Assembly: GCA_035260485.1 (NCBI GenBank)
Contig: DATFVC010000080.1
Location: forward strand, 4,089 to 68,088
DNA: 64,000 nucleotides
Direction of reading: 5' to 3'
From: VRUE01 sp035260485
GTDB taxonomy: Bacteria > Actinomycetota > Thermoleophilia > Solirubrobacterales > 70-9
The position numbers were made by a program, and so were the translations under genes. Below, piece after piece: positions 34,623 through 43,083 of this stretch. The notes under the pieces were generated by a model that was given only the letters and a program-made list of their open reading frames with translations, was not told the DNA's origin and searched no databases. How positions within the stretch are numbered: position 1 is the stretch's first letter; each line of letters starts with the position of its first letter.

Positions 34623-35555
34623 ATGGACCCGGCAATAATCATCTTTGGACTAGGGATCGGCGTGCTCGTCGGCATGACGGGCATGGGCGGGGGATCCCTG
34701 ATGACGCCGTTGCTGATCCTGATCTTCGGGATCCAGCCGACCACGGCGATCGGCACCGACATCTTCTACTCGGCCGTCACCAAGACGGTCGGCGGCTGGC
34801 GCCACCTGCGGATGAAGACGGTCAACATGGAGCTGGTCAAATGGCTGGCCCTGGGCAGCGTCCCGGCCGCCGTGGGTGGGGTGGCGCTGGTCTCCGTGAT
34901 CGAGCGGAATGTCGGCGAAGACCGGCTCGACTCGCTCGTCTACGCGGTCCTCGGCGGCACCCTGCTGATGGTCGGCATCATCACCCTCGCGCGAGCATTG
35001 ATCCTGCGCAACCTGGTCGACGAGCGCGATCGCTTCGACGTCGAAAGGCGCCACAAAGTCGCGGCGGTCCTGATCGGCGCCACCACCGGCTTCGTGATCG
35101 GGATCACCTCGGCCGGCTCGGGAACCGTGATCGCGATCCTGCTGATCGCCGTCTACCGCCTGGCGCCGAAAAAGGTCGTCGGCACCGATGTCTTCCACGC
35201 CGCCGTGCTGCTCTGGGCGGCGGGCATCGCCCACTGGGTCGGCGGCAATGTCGACTTCACCCTCGCCGCCAACATCCTGATCGGCTCGATCCCGGGGGTC
35301 GTGATCGGCGCCGCCCTCTCGAGCAGGGCGCCGCAGGGCTTCATCCGCACCGCCCTCGGCCTGGTCCTGGTCGGCTCGGGAATCGTCACGATCCAGAAGG
35401 GCGATCCAAACGTCTGGCCCATCGCAGCTCTCGTCGCGGCAATCGGGCTCGGCTCAATTCTCGCTGCCCCCCGCATCCTCCACCGTCGCCGCGAACGCGA
35501 AGCGAAGCAAGCGCTCGACCGCTCGCGCGAGTTGGCGCCTGACACGATCGGCTGA
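34623..35555 (+). CDS. TSUP (TauE/SafE) family anion exporter
   Basis: A 310-residue membrane protein with about eight helices in two repeats. GVLVGMTGMGGGSLMTPLLILIFG and GFVIGITSAGSGTVIAILLIAVY are the paired TSUP motifs; each is followed by a GTD box (IGTDIFYSAVTKTVGGWRH and VGTDVFHAAVLLW). The family exports sulfite, sulfoacetate and related anions. ATG 34623 is chosen; GTG 34611 is the alternative. Its neighbour is an Rrf2 regulator, and the sulfate importer lies 1.7 kb on, so sulfur-related export is likely. Confidence 0.87.
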   Translation: MDPAIIIFGLGIGVLVGMTGMGGGSLMTPLLILIFGIQPTTAIGTDIFYSAVTKTVGGWRHLRMKTVNMELVKWLALGSVPAAVGGVALVSVIERNVGEDRLDSLVYAVLGGTLLMVGIITLARALILRNLVDERDRFDVERRHKVAAVLIGATTGFVIGITSAGSGTVIAILLIAVYRLAPKKVVGTDVFHAAVLLWAAGIAHWVGGNVDFTLAANILIGSIPGVVIGAALSSRAPQGFIRTALGLVLVGSGIVTIQKGDPNVWPIAALVAAIGLGSILAAPRILHRRREREAKQALDRSRELAPDTIG

Positions 35556-35572
35556 CTGATTAACTAAGTGTC

Positions 35573-36028
35573 ATGCGCGTCTCAGCCAAGGCCGATTACG
35601 CCGTGCGCGCCGCCGCTGAGCTGGCGGCCGCCGGGGACGAGCCCGTCAAGGGCGAGCGACTGGCCGAGGCGCAGGACATCCCGCTGCAGTTCCTCGAGCA
35701 CATCCTCCTGGAGATGAAGCACCACGGCATCGTCCGCGCCCGCCGCGGCGCCAAGGGCGGTTACTGGCTGGCCAAGCCGGCCGACGCGATAACCGTCGCC
35801 GACGTCGTCCGTGCCGTCGAGGGCCCGATCGCACACGTCCAATCCTCGCCGCCGGAGGCGATCGAGTACCGCGGCCACGCCGAGCATCTGCAGGAGGTCT
35901 GGATCGCCGTCCGCGCCAACCTCCGCGCCGTTCTCGAGCACGTCACCCTCGCCGACCTGGTCAGCGGCGAGCTTCCCACTTTCGTCGAGGACCTCGCCGC
36001 CTCGCCGGACGCCTGGGCTCCCCGCTAA
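35573..36028 (+). CDS. Rrf2-family transcriptional regulator (no Fe-S cysteines)
   Basis: A 151-residue winged-helix regulator. MRVSAKADYAVRAAAELA, the recognition region IPLQFLEHILLEMKHHGIVRARRGAKGGYWLAKPA and DVVRAVEGPIAHVQ are typical. No Cys is present, so it is not an IscR/NsrR iron-sulfur sensor and is closer to CymR-type proteins, which control sulfur genes. It follows the exporter by 17 bases. A paralogue sits at 48454-48909 after the phosphate operon. Confidence 0.88.
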   Translation: MRVSAKADYAVRAAAELAAAGDEPVKGERLAEAQDIPLQFLEHILLEMKHHGIVRARRGAKGGYWLAKPADAITVADVVRAVEGPIAHVQSSPPEAIEYRGHAEHLQEVWIAVRANLRAVLEHVTLADLVSGELPTFVEDLAASPDAWAPR

Positions 36029-36038
36029 ACGGGGAGCC
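36016..36038. terminator. Hairpin over the Rrf2 stop codon
   Basis: Stem GGCTCCCCG pairs with CGGGGAGCC around CTAAA; the stop codon is in the loop. Probably ends the exporter-rrf2 transcript, although no T-run follows. Confidence 0.45.
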
Positions 36039-36092
36039 GGGGCATCCAGGGCTGGCGCGGGTGCGCGTCGCGTTCCGGATAGATTCCCAAAT

Positions 36093-37091
36093 ATGCACCG
36101 AGAGTTTAGAAAGCTCCTTCATTTGGCGGAGGGGCAATCGCAATGGGTAGTCGCGACCTTCCTCGACGTACGAGGGTTCTCTTCCTTCGCTGGGATAGCG
36201 GAGTCAACCGACACGGCCGAGTTCTTGAAAAGCGTCTACCTGCGGATTCTCGACGACTACTTTCCAAACGCCGATTTCTTCAAGCCCACTGGCGATGGCC
36301 TCATGATCCTTGAGGGATACACCCGCGAGACCCTGGAAGAAAGGGTCAAAGCGGGGGTCGAGACGAGCGTGCGGCTCGTCAAAGAGTTCCCGAGCCTATG
36401 CGACGACGACCCGATGGTGAACTTCGATGTCCCCGCCGAGTTGGGTGTAGGACTCGCCCGTGGATCGGCCACGTCATTGACGGCTGACGGCAAGGTGCTC
36501 GACTTCTCTGGCCGGCCACTCAACCTCGCCGCTCGGCTTATGGATCTTGCTCGCCCGTCGGGGGTTGTGTTCGATGAGTCCTTGGGACTCGAACTGCTCC
36601 CGGACGAAGTGAGGGAGCAGTTCACCCGTGACACCGCATACGTCAAGGGTCTTGCAGAAGATGTCCCCCTGACCGTCTTCTGTATGAGCGGATACACGCG
36701 AATTCCGGAGTACAACAAGTCACCGATGAACCGATTCATTCGATTCACCGAACCAGAGGAAACGATCACGTTCAAGGACCTGCAAGAGCGTGGCCCGACC
36801 TATCGACACCCACTCAAACGTAAGCCCGCCAAGCAGGACGGCATTGAGGTTCACGTCAAATACCCGCTTGTCCGTGCCAACAAGACCAAACACCCGAAGT
36901 TGGACCGTGCTGCAACGGTTACGGCGACCTACCTGCACGCGGCGGGGCGGGACTACGCCCTGGTGGACTACTCATCTTTGATCACGCGGATAGACGCGAG
37001 CGGTGTCAAAGGCCCCTGGAGGGTGCGCATCGCGGTCGAGTACTCGATCGTCGACCCTGATGTCTCCGCCGCCGACGGGGTTCCGGCCTAG
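36093..37091 (+). CDS. Class III nucleotide cyclase with AGS-C-like C-terminus (Pycsar PycC-like), orphan
   Basis: A 332-residue cytoplasmic protein. The catalytic domain (~15-200) keeps the metal-binding Asp pair D25 (FLDVRGFSSF) and D68 (FKPTGDGLMIL), and the transition-state Asn-Arg pair N144 and R148 (PLNLAARL). The C-terminal ~110 residues (TFKDLQERGPTYRHPL to GPWRVRIAVEYSI) look like the AGS-C sensor found on Pycsar cyclases and CD-NTases. Codon use is visibly richer in A/T than its neighbours, which suggests transfer. No PycTIR or PycTM effector is next to it. It may be an orphan defence cyclase or an ordinary cNMP cyclase. No ribosome site is seen. Confidence 0.65.
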   Translation: MHREFRKLLHLAEGQSQWVVATFLDVRGFSSFAGIAESTDTAEFLKSVYLRILDDYFPNADFFKPTGDGLMILEGYTRETLEERVKAGVETSVRLVKEFPSLCDDDPMVNFDVPAELGVGLARGSATSLTADGKVLDFSGRPLNLAARLMDLARPSGVVFDESLGLELLPDEVREQFTRDTAYVKGLAEDVPLTVFCMSGYTRIPEYNKSPMNRFIRFTEPEETITFKDLQERGPTYRHPLKRKPAKQDGIEVHVKYPLVRANKTKHPKLDRAATVTATYLHAAGRDYALVDYSSLITRIDASGVKGPWRVRIAVEYSIVDPDVSAADGVPA

Positions 37092-37253
37092 CCGCGACTC
37101 GAACCGCCTTTCCGCGCAAAGGGCAAAAGGGGCTGTCGTATCTGCCCGATCAAGCGGCCTGCCGTCACGTTCCTGACTTTGCTGATCGACTTTCTGCTAA
37201 GGTGCCCGCCTTCATTCTTCACCAACTTCATCAAGAAAGAAGGGAAGGGTTAG

Positions 37254-38291
37254 ATGACGAACCCTGGCAAGGGTAGGAAGACCGTTGGATTTGGCCTTGT
37301 GGCCGCCCTGATTGCGCTGGTTGCGATCGTGGTGACCGGCTGCGGCAGCAGCAGCAACTCGAGCTCGAGCTCCTCGGGCGGCGGCACGCTCGACGTGGTC
37401 GGCTACTCGACCCCCGAATCCGTCTACCAGGAAAGTCTCGAGCCCGGCTTCCAGGCCACCCCGGCGGGCTCCGGCGTCAGCTTCAGCAACTCCTTCGGCG
37501 CCTCCGGCGACCAGAGCCGCGCGGTCGCGGCGGGTCAGCCCGCATCGGTCGTCCACTTCGCCCAGGCCGGCGACATGGAACGGCTGGTCGAAGAAGGGCA
37601 GGTCGACAAGAGCTGGGACAAGCAGCCCTACGGCGGCATCGCTCAGGACTCGGTCGTCGTGATCACCGTCCGCAAGGGCAACCCGAAGGGGATCCATTCC
37701 TTCGACGATCTGCTGACCAAGGACGTCGGCATCGTCACCCCCAACCCGTTCAGCTCGGGCGCTGCGCGCTGGAACATCATGGCCGTCTACGGCACTGAGA
37801 TCAACGCGGGCAAATCCCCCGAAGAGGCCCTCGAAGCGGTCAAGACCGTGCTCGAAAAGACCAAGGCGCAGCCAGGCAGCGCCCGCGATGCGCTCGCCGC
37901 CTTCACCCAGGGAGAGGGCGACGTGCTGCTGGGCTACGAGAACGAGGCGATCAAGGCCGAAAAAGAAGGCGAAGAAGTCGAACACGTGATCCCGCCTTCG
38001 ACGATCCAGATCGAAACCCCGATCGCCGTCACCAAGGAAGCGCCCGAGCCCGCCGCTCAGGACTTCCTCAAGTACATCTGGTCGAACGCCGGGCAGGAAA
38101 TTTGGGCGGAAAACGGCTACCGCCCGGTCAATCCAAAACTCGTCGACCCGGTGCAGTTCCCGACCCCGAAGGAACTGTTCAAGATCAGCCAGTTCGGCGG
38201 CTGGGGCAAGGTCAACGAAGAATTCTTCGACGAAGAAACCGGTTCGGTGGCCAAGATCGAGGGCGAACTCGGAGTCTCGACCTCCGGCTAG
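37254..38291 (+). CDS. sbp: Sulfate/thiosulfate-binding lipoprotein
   Basis: A 345-residue periplasmic-type binding protein anchored by lipobox VVTGC. TLDVVGYSTPESVYQESLEPGFQ, NSFGASGDQSRAVAAGQPASVV, DSVVVITVRKGNPKGIHSFDDLL and TPNPFSSGAARWNIMAVYG are the SbpA/CysP signatures. The ATG at 37254 follows a purine-rich GAAGGGAAGGG. It begins the sulfate import operon with cysT, cysW and cysA. Confidence 0.92.
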   Translation: MTNPGKGRKTVGFGLVAALIALVAIVVTGCGSSSNSSSSSSGGGTLDVVGYSTPESVYQESLEPGFQATPAGSGVSFSNSFGASGDQSRAVAAGQPASVVHFAQAGDMERLVEEGQVDKSWDKQPYGGIAQDSVVVITVRKGNPKGIHSFDDLLTKDVGIVTPNPFSSGAARWNIMAVYGTEINAGKSPEEALEAVKTVLEKTKAQPGSARDALAAFTQGEGDVLLGYENEAIKAEKEGEEVEHVIPPSTIQIETPIAVTKEAPEPAAQDFLKYIWSNAGQEIWAENGYRPVNPKLVDPVQFPTPKELFKISQFGGWGKVNEEFFDEETGSVAKIEGELGVSTSG

Positions 38292-38294
38292 CCG

Positions 38295-39203
38295 ATGGAG
38301 GCGCATTCGGCGACAGCCTCAGCACCCCGGGCGGGCATCCGCCTGCCCGGGGTCGGAGCCGGCCTCGGCCGGGGGACGGTCGTGCTCTACCTGAGTGCGA
38401 TCGTTCTGCTGCCGCTGGCGGCGGTTGTCAGCCAGTCGCTTGAAAAAGGGATCGGGGGCTTCTGGGAAGCGGTCACCTCGCCCCTGGCGGTCTCCTCGCT
38501 GGAGCTGACCGTGATCTGCTCGCTGATCGTGGTCGTGATCAACGCGATCTTCGGCACGATCATCGCCTGGATCCTCGTCCGCGACGAGTTTCCCGGCAAG
38601 AGCTTCGTCAACGCGGTCATCGACCTCCCCTTCGCCCTGCCGACGATCGTCGCCAGCCTCACCCTGCTGGCGCTCTACGGCAACGAAAGCCCGCTCGGCG
38701 TCCACCTCGCCGCGACGCGGGCCGCAGTTGTCGTCGCCCTTCTCTTCGTCACGCTGCCGTTCGTGGTGCGGGCGGTGCAGCCGCTGCTGCTCGAGATGGA
38801 CCGCGAGATGGAGGCGGCCGCGGCATCGCTGGGGGCCGGCGGCTTCACCATCTTCCGCCGCATCATCTTCCCCAACCTGCTCCCCGGCCTGGCCGCCGGT
38901 GTCGCCCTCGCCTTCGCTCGCGCACTCGGCGAGTTCGGCTCGGTCCTCCTCTTCGCCGGCGGGCTTCCCCAGACGATGGTGTCATCGATCTTCATCCGTC
39001 AGCAGATCGAGTCCGGCAACGACATCGGTGCCTCCGCCGTCTCGGTGGTTCTCCTCGCCGCCTCGCTTCTGCTGCTGGCGATCGTGACGCTGGTCCAGCG
39101 CTGGGGCAGTCGCCACGAACGAAGCAGCGGTGGCGGCCTGACCGTGATGCCGATGAGCGGTGAGGACTTCACCGTGGAGAAGGATCCCGATGAGGACGGC
39201 TAA
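38295..39203 (+). CDS. cysT: Sulfate ABC transporter permease CysT
   Basis: A 302-residue permease three bases after the binding protein. LPLAAVVSQSLEKGIGGFWEAV, IVASLTLLALYGNESPLGVHL and the coupling loop EMEAAAASLGAGGFTIFRRIIFPNLLPGLAAG identify it. FARALGEFGSVLLFAGGLP is the following helix. About six membrane segments. Confidence 0.92.
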   Translation: MEAHSATASAPRAGIRLPGVGAGLGRGTVVLYLSAIVLLPLAAVVSQSLEKGIGGFWEAVTSPLAVSSLELTVICSLIVVVINAIFGTIIAWILVRDEFPGKSFVNAVIDLPFALPTIVASLTLLALYGNESPLGVHLAATRAAVVVALLFVTLPFVVRAVQPLLLEMDREMEAAAASLGAGGFTIFRRIIFPNLLPGLAAGVALAFARALGEFGSVLLFAGGLPQTMVSSIFIRQQIESGNDIGASAVSVVLLAASLLLLAIVTLVQRWGSRHERSSGGGLTVMPMSGEDFTVEKDPDEDG

Positions 39204-39999
39204 CTCCGATGCCAGCCGCTGGGGCCTGCGCGTCCTCGGGCTCGGCTACCTGACGCTGCTGCTGCTGGCGCCCCTGGCGATGATCTTCTACAAGACTTTT
39301 GAGCACGGCCTGGCGCCGCCGATCGACGCGATCACCTCGCCCGACGGGCTCCACGCCCTCAAGCTGACGCTGATCACGGTCGCGATCGCGGTGCCGCTCA
39401 ACACCGTCTTCGGCATCGGCTGCGCGCTGCTGCTCGTTCGCCACCGCCGCAAGGGCAACGCGGTGATCGACGCCGTCATCAACCTGCCCTTCGCGATCTC
39501 GCCGATCGTGATCGGCCTCTCGCTCTTCCTCCTCTACGGGACCGGCGGCTGGCTCGGGCCGACGCTCGCCGAAGCGGGGATCAAGGTCCTCTTCTCGGTT
39601 CCGGGAATCGTCCTCGCCTGCATCTTCGTCTCGCTGCCCTTCGTCGTCCGCGAGACGGTGCCGGTGCTGCAGGAGATCGGCACCGACCAGGAGCAGGCCG
39701 CCTCGACGCTGGGCGCCAACGCCTGGCAGACCTTCTGGCGCATCACCCTGCCGGCGATCCGCTGGGGCGTCGCCTACGGGGTCGTGCTGACCACCGCGCG
39801 CGTGCTCGGCGAGTTCGGCGCGGTGACGATCGTCTCCGGCTCGATCTCGGGACAGACCCAAACGCTGCCGCTCTTCGTCGAGAAGCAGTTCGCGAACTTC
39901 AACCTGCCGGGCGCCTACGGCGCCTCGATCGTGCTCGCGATTCTGGCCCTCTCAACCCTGTTGGCAATGAACCTGCTCAAACGAAAGGAGGACGCCTGA
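39190..39999 (+). CDS. cysW: Sulfate ABC transporter permease CysW
   Basis: A 269-residue permease starting at the ATG at 39190, 14 bases inside cysT, with GGAGAAGG upstream. TFEHGLAPPIDAITSPDGLHALKLTL, the VIDAVINLPFAISPIVIGLSLFLLYG helix and DQEQAASTLGANAWQTFWRITLPAI are CysW marks. Confidence 0.92.
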   Translation: MRTANSDASRWGLRVLGLGYLTLLLLAPLAMIFYKTFEHGLAPPIDAITSPDGLHALKLTLITVAIAVPLNTVFGIGCALLLVRHRRKGNAVIDAVINLPFAISPIVIGLSLFLLYGTGGWLGPTLAEAGIKVLFSVPGIVLACIFVSLPFVVRETVPVLQEIGTDQEQAASTLGANAWQTFWRITLPAIRWGVAYGVVLTTARVLGEFGAVTIVSGSISGQTQTLPLFVEKQFANFNLPGAYGASIVLAILALSTLLAMNLLKRKEDA

Positions 40000-41039
40000 T
40001 GGGAATCACAGTCGAGGGAGCATCGAAGCGCTTCGGTGACTTTCAGGCGCTTCAAGACGTATCGATCGATGTCCCGAACGGATCGTTGACCGCCCTGCTG
40101 GGCCCGAGCGGCAGCGGCAAGTCGACCCTGCTGCGGACGATCGCCGGGCTCGAGACGCTCGACAGCGGCCGCGTCCTGATCGACGACGAGGACGTCTCCA
40201 GCAAGCCGGTGCAGAAGCGCGAGGTGGGCTTCGTCTTCCAGCACTACGCCGCCTTCAAGCACATGACCGTCTACGAGAACGTCGGCTTCGGGTTGAAGAT
40301 CCGCAAGTGGCGCAAGCCGCAGATCCAGGAGCGAGTGCACGAGCTGTTGCGTCTCGTCCAGCTCGACGGATTGGCGGAGCGCTACCCCTCACAGCTCTCG
40401 GGCGGGCAGCGCCAGCGCATGGCCCTAGCCCGGGCGCTGGCGGTCCAGCCTCAGGTGCTGCTGCTCGACGAGCCCTTCGGCGCGCTCGACGCCAGGGTGC
40501 GCAAGGACCTGCGCGCCTGGCTGCGTCGCCTGCACGACGAGATGCACGTGACGACGATCTTCGTCACCCACGACCAGGAGGAGGCGATGGACGTCGCCGG
40601 GCAGCTGGTGGTGATGAACGAGGGCCGGGTCGAGCAGTCGGGAACCGCCGACGATCTCTACGACCACCCGGCCAACGAGTTCGTGATGAGCTTCGTCGGC
40701 GAGGTCAACCGGCTCGGCGAGCACTTCGTGCGGCCGCACGACATGGAGGTCGTGCTCGACCCCGGCGAGCGCACCGAGGAGGCGATGGTGCGGCGGATCG
40801 TCGCCCTCGGCTTCGAGATCCGGGTCGAGTTCGTGCTCGGCGACGGGACCGAGGTCTGGGCGCAGCTGACCCGCGCCGAGCTGCAGAAGCTCGAGCTGCG
40901 CGAGGGTCAGATCGTCCACCTGAGGCCCGGCCAGATCAAGAGCTTCAGCGGTGACTCGTCACCGTCCGGCGACCGTGGGGCCTCGACTCCCCGCGGCAAG
41001 CAGGGCGGCGACGACGCAGAAGTAACTGCAGCCGCCTGA
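39999..41039 (+). CDS. cysA: Sulfate ABC transporter ATPase CysA
   Basis: A 346-residue ATPase, start overlapping the cysW stop by one base. Walker A GPSGSGKSTLLRT, Q-loop FVFQHYAAFKHMTVYEN, signature LSGGQRQRMALARAL, Walker B LLLDEPFGALD and the switch VTHDQEEAMD. After FVMSFVGEVNRLGE a C-terminal TOBE-like regulatory part follows. The AFKHMTVYENVGFGL wording is typical of sulfate importers. A terminator hairpin follows. Confidence 0.92.
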   Translation: MGITVEGASKRFGDFQALQDVSIDVPNGSLTALLGPSGSGKSTLLRTIAGLETLDSGRVLIDDEDVSSKPVQKREVGFVFQHYAAFKHMTVYENVGFGLKIRKWRKPQIQERVHELLRLVQLDGLAERYPSQLSGGQRQRMALARALAVQPQVLLLDEPFGALDARVRKDLRAWLRRLHDEMHVTTIFVTHDQEEAMDVAGQLVVMNEGRVEQSGTADDLYDHPANEFVMSFVGEVNRLGEHFVRPHDMEVVLDPGERTEEAMVRRIVALGFEIRVEFVLGDGTEVWAQLTRAELQKLELREGQIVHLRPGQIKSFSGDSSPSGDRGASTPRGKQGGDDAEVTAAA

Positions 41040-41048
41040 AGGGGCGAC

Positions 41049-41085
41049 GGGACGGGGCGCGCTTTGCCGGGTGGCGCCCCGTCCC
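41049..41085 (+). terminator. Terminator hairpin of the sulfate operon
   Basis: GGGACGGGGCGC pairs perfectly with GCGCCCCGTCCC across a 13-base loop, starting 10 bases after the cysA stop. Outer bases GGCGAC/GTCGCC extend the stem imperfectly. Confidence 0.65.
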
Positions 41086-41172
41086 ATCTCGTCGCCGCTG
41101 TCGGGGCAGCTCCATTCTTCCGTTGGTGCTATTCTTGAGCTTAAGACTCAACAAACTTCAGAAAGGAACGCG

Positions 41173-41373
41173 ATGAGCTCGAAAGGCACCACCAAGTTCA
41201 CCTCGAGAGGCCGGCTCGCCGGTCTGATTCGCGACGAGGCCCCGGTCGGCCCCGGTCCCAACCGGGCCAACCGCGCCGCCCAGCGGGATCCGGGCCAGCC
41301 CTCGGTCGATGATGCCCTCTATTACCGTGCCCGTCTGATCCTCGGCGACTCCCTGGCTCGCCCCAGCCGCTGA
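41173..41373 (+). CDS. Small hypothetical protein
   Basis: A 66-residue basic protein with GAAAGGA before the ATG at 41173. The sequence is hydrophilic (KFTSRGRLAGLIRDEAP, PSVDDALYYRARLILGDSLARP) with no membrane segment. Not recognised. The upstream region holds TTGAGC..ACTCAA and the nonamer ACTCAACAA, also found before pstS. Confidence 0.5.
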   Translation: MSSKGTTKFTSRGRLAGLIRDEAPVGPGPNRANRAAQRDPGQPSVDDALYYRARLILGDSLARPSR

Positions 41374-41384
41374 GCGTAAAAAGC

Positions 41385-41435
41385 CGCCGACGGGCCGATG
41401 TCGGGCCTATATCTCCCGCTATCGGCCCGTCGGCG
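41385..41435. repeat. Palindromic repeat, family B
   Basis: Arms CGCCGACGGGCCGAT and the complement (15 bases) surround a 21-base centre. It lies between the small gene and the convergent secreted-protein gene. Confidence 0.75.
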
Positions 41436-41449
41436 AGGGCTTCCGGTGC

Positions 41450-42121
41450 TTACGCGCCGCCGGCTTTCGCCGGGGCTTCGGCGGCTGCTGGCGCTTCTGG
41501 TGGCTGCGGGTAGGCCTGGACCGCGAGGTTCCAGCTTTTCAGCGTGAAGATGACTTTCGCGGCGCCGGCGTACTGGATCGCGACGGTATGACCGCCTTTG
41601 CCCAGCACCGTGGTCTGCGTCACCGTGTGCGCCAATGCTGCGGCTTTGGCGGCTTCGGAGGTCGGGGTGGCCGGGGCGAAGTTGACTTTCCCCGTCGTCT
41701 GCCCATCGATCAGGATCTGGATCGAGCAGGCGAGTTCCGCCGCCGGTTTGTCCGTGGTGCAGGTCGCCGTTCCCGAGAACGTGACCACCGTCGGCGCGAT
41801 GCCCTTCGTCGCGAACGAGGTGAACGCGGTCGGGATGTAGCCCGCCGTCGTCGCCGAAGCGGAGAAGGGGGCCGTGCCGGCTGCGATGCTCACGATCGGC
41901 GTCAGCGGGGCGTCGGCCTTGGTCAGGTAGATGTTGCCGGCCGCTTTTTTCTTCAGGTAGAGCGCGTTGCCCTTCTTGTTGGTGACGTACAGGTGGGACG
42001 CCTTCTGGCTCGTGAGGAAGGACCCGGCGAACGAGGGGTTGGCGGCGACGACGGCGGCAAGCGCCGCCGCGACCGCGACCACAAGTGCCGCGCGGGGCCT
42101 GGACAGTCTTCTGCTGAGCAA
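41450..42121 (-). CDS. Secreted hypothetical protein
   Basis: A 223-residue exported protein with a signal peptide ending near PSFAG. The TTG at 42121 has GGAGG 5 bases upstream. The mature part is beta-rich and Thr/Ala-rich: KASHLYVTNKKGNALYLKKKAAGNIYLTK, then a domain with two Cys (TCTTDKPAAELAC) likely forming a disulfide, ending in a Pro/Ala tail. It is divergent from pstS. Function unknown. Confidence 0.65.
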   Translation of the reverse strand: MLSRRLSRPRAALVVAVAAALAAVVAANPSFAGSFLTSQKASHLYVTNKKGNALYLKKKAAGNIYLTKADAPLTPIVSIAAGTAPFSASATTAGYIPTAFTSFATKGIAPTVVTFSGTATCTTDKPAAELACSIQILIDGQTTGKVNFAPATPTSEAAKAAALAHTVTQTTVLGKGGHTVAIQYAGAAKVIFTLKSWNLAVQAYPQPPEAPAAAEAPAKAGGA

Positions 42122-42200
42122 TGGAACCTCCGTGTTCAGGGCTTGCCGGGGAAGCCTTCTTTAGTAAAGAGGTCAATAAAGTACAGAAGGTGCTAGGGTC

Positions 42201-42223
42201 TTGTCGAGTAAGCCACTCAACAA
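42201..42223. promoter_or_regulatory. Palindrome upstream of pstS
   Basis: TTGTCGAGT-AAGCC-ACTCAACAA has 9-base arms with one mismatch, 35 bases before the pstS ATG. The right arm ACTCAACAA recurs upstream of the gene at 41173. A possible operator; the regulator is unknown. Confidence 0.4.
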
Positions 42224-42258
42224 GCTCTGGAACCCGGCAGGAAAGGAAGCAAATTCGC

Positions 42259-43083
42259 ATGAGAAGCAAGAACCTCGCCATATCGGCGGTCGCCCTCCTG
42301 GGGCTCGCCGTGCCGGCGTCTGCCGGCGCCCAGACCTTGATCGGGTCGGGTTCGGTCGCCGCGCAGCCCGTGCTGCAGGCGCTCTTCGCCCAGTACACGA
42401 AGGTGACCAAAGGCAAGGTCAAGTTCGTCTACACCGCCAACGGCGGCAACGCCGGCGTCAAAGACGTCCAGAGCGGCGTCAGCCAGTTCGCGGGACAGGC
42501 CCGCACGCCGCTGCCCAGCGATGCCGGCACGACCTACATCAAGCTCTACCTCGACGGCCTCTGCATGGACGTCAACCCCAAGAACAAGCTGAGCGACATC
42601 AGCATCCAGCAGACCCATGACATCTACCGTGGGCTGCTCACCAACTGGAGCCAGATTCCCGGCTCCGGTCTCGACACCACGATCGACCCGGTCGGCCGCG
42701 ATACCAATGGAGGGACCTACAACTTCTTCCTGCAGGCGGTCCTCAACAACGAACCGCCGGCGTCCAACGTCAACGCGCTGACCGCCGACGGCCTCGTCGT
42801 CAACGCGGTCAAGCAGGACCCGAACGCGATCGGCTACGACGGCCTCGCCTGGCAGGGCAAGGGCCAGAAGACGCTGAAGGTCAACGGCGTCAAATGCATT
42901 CCCTCGAAGATCAGCGTCGAGCCGCTCAAGTACCCGCTCTCGCGCTACATCTTCATCGTCCTGCCGACCGCCAACCCAAGTCCGGCGGTGCAGAAGTTCG
43001 TCGACTGGGCCCGCCGCGACGCGGTGGCGGGGGAAGTGATCGCCAAGGCCGGCGGGGTGCCCGCCTTCAACAAGAAGAAGTAA
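42259..43083 (+). CDS. pstS: Phosphate-binding protein PstS-like
   Basis: A 274-residue exported binding protein with signal LLGLAVPASAGA and no lipobox. AAAGGAAG lies 9 bases before the ATG at 42259. TLIGSGSVAAQPVLQALFAQY, YTANGGNAGVKDVQSGVSQFAGQARTPL and IYRGLLTNWSQIPG match PstS; VGRDTNGGTYNFFLQAVL holds ligand residues. It differs from PhoB-type PstS in lacking a lipid anchor. First gene of the pst operon. Confidence 0.88.
   Translation: MRSKNLAISAVALLGLAVPASAGAQTLIGSGSVAAQPVLQALFAQYTKVTKGKVKFVYTANGGNAGVKDVQSGVSQFAGQARTPLPSDAGTTYIKLYLDGLCMDVNPKNKLSDISIQQTHDIYRGLLTNWSQIPGSGLDTTIDPVGRDTNGGTYNFFLQAVLNNEPPASNVNALTADGLVVNAVKQDPNAIGYDGLAWQGKGQKTLKVNGVKCIPSKISVEPLKYPLSRYIFIVLPTANPSPAVQKFVDWARRDAVAGEVIAKAGGVPAFNKKK

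Noticed and set aside
37092..37253. Possible Pycsar effector after the cyclase
   Set aside because: The 160-base gap holds no open frame of useful length, and the next gene is the sulfate-binding protein.
38319..38705. Antisense open frames in the sulfate permease genes
   Set aside because: They are shadows of the strongly biased codons in cysT and cysW.
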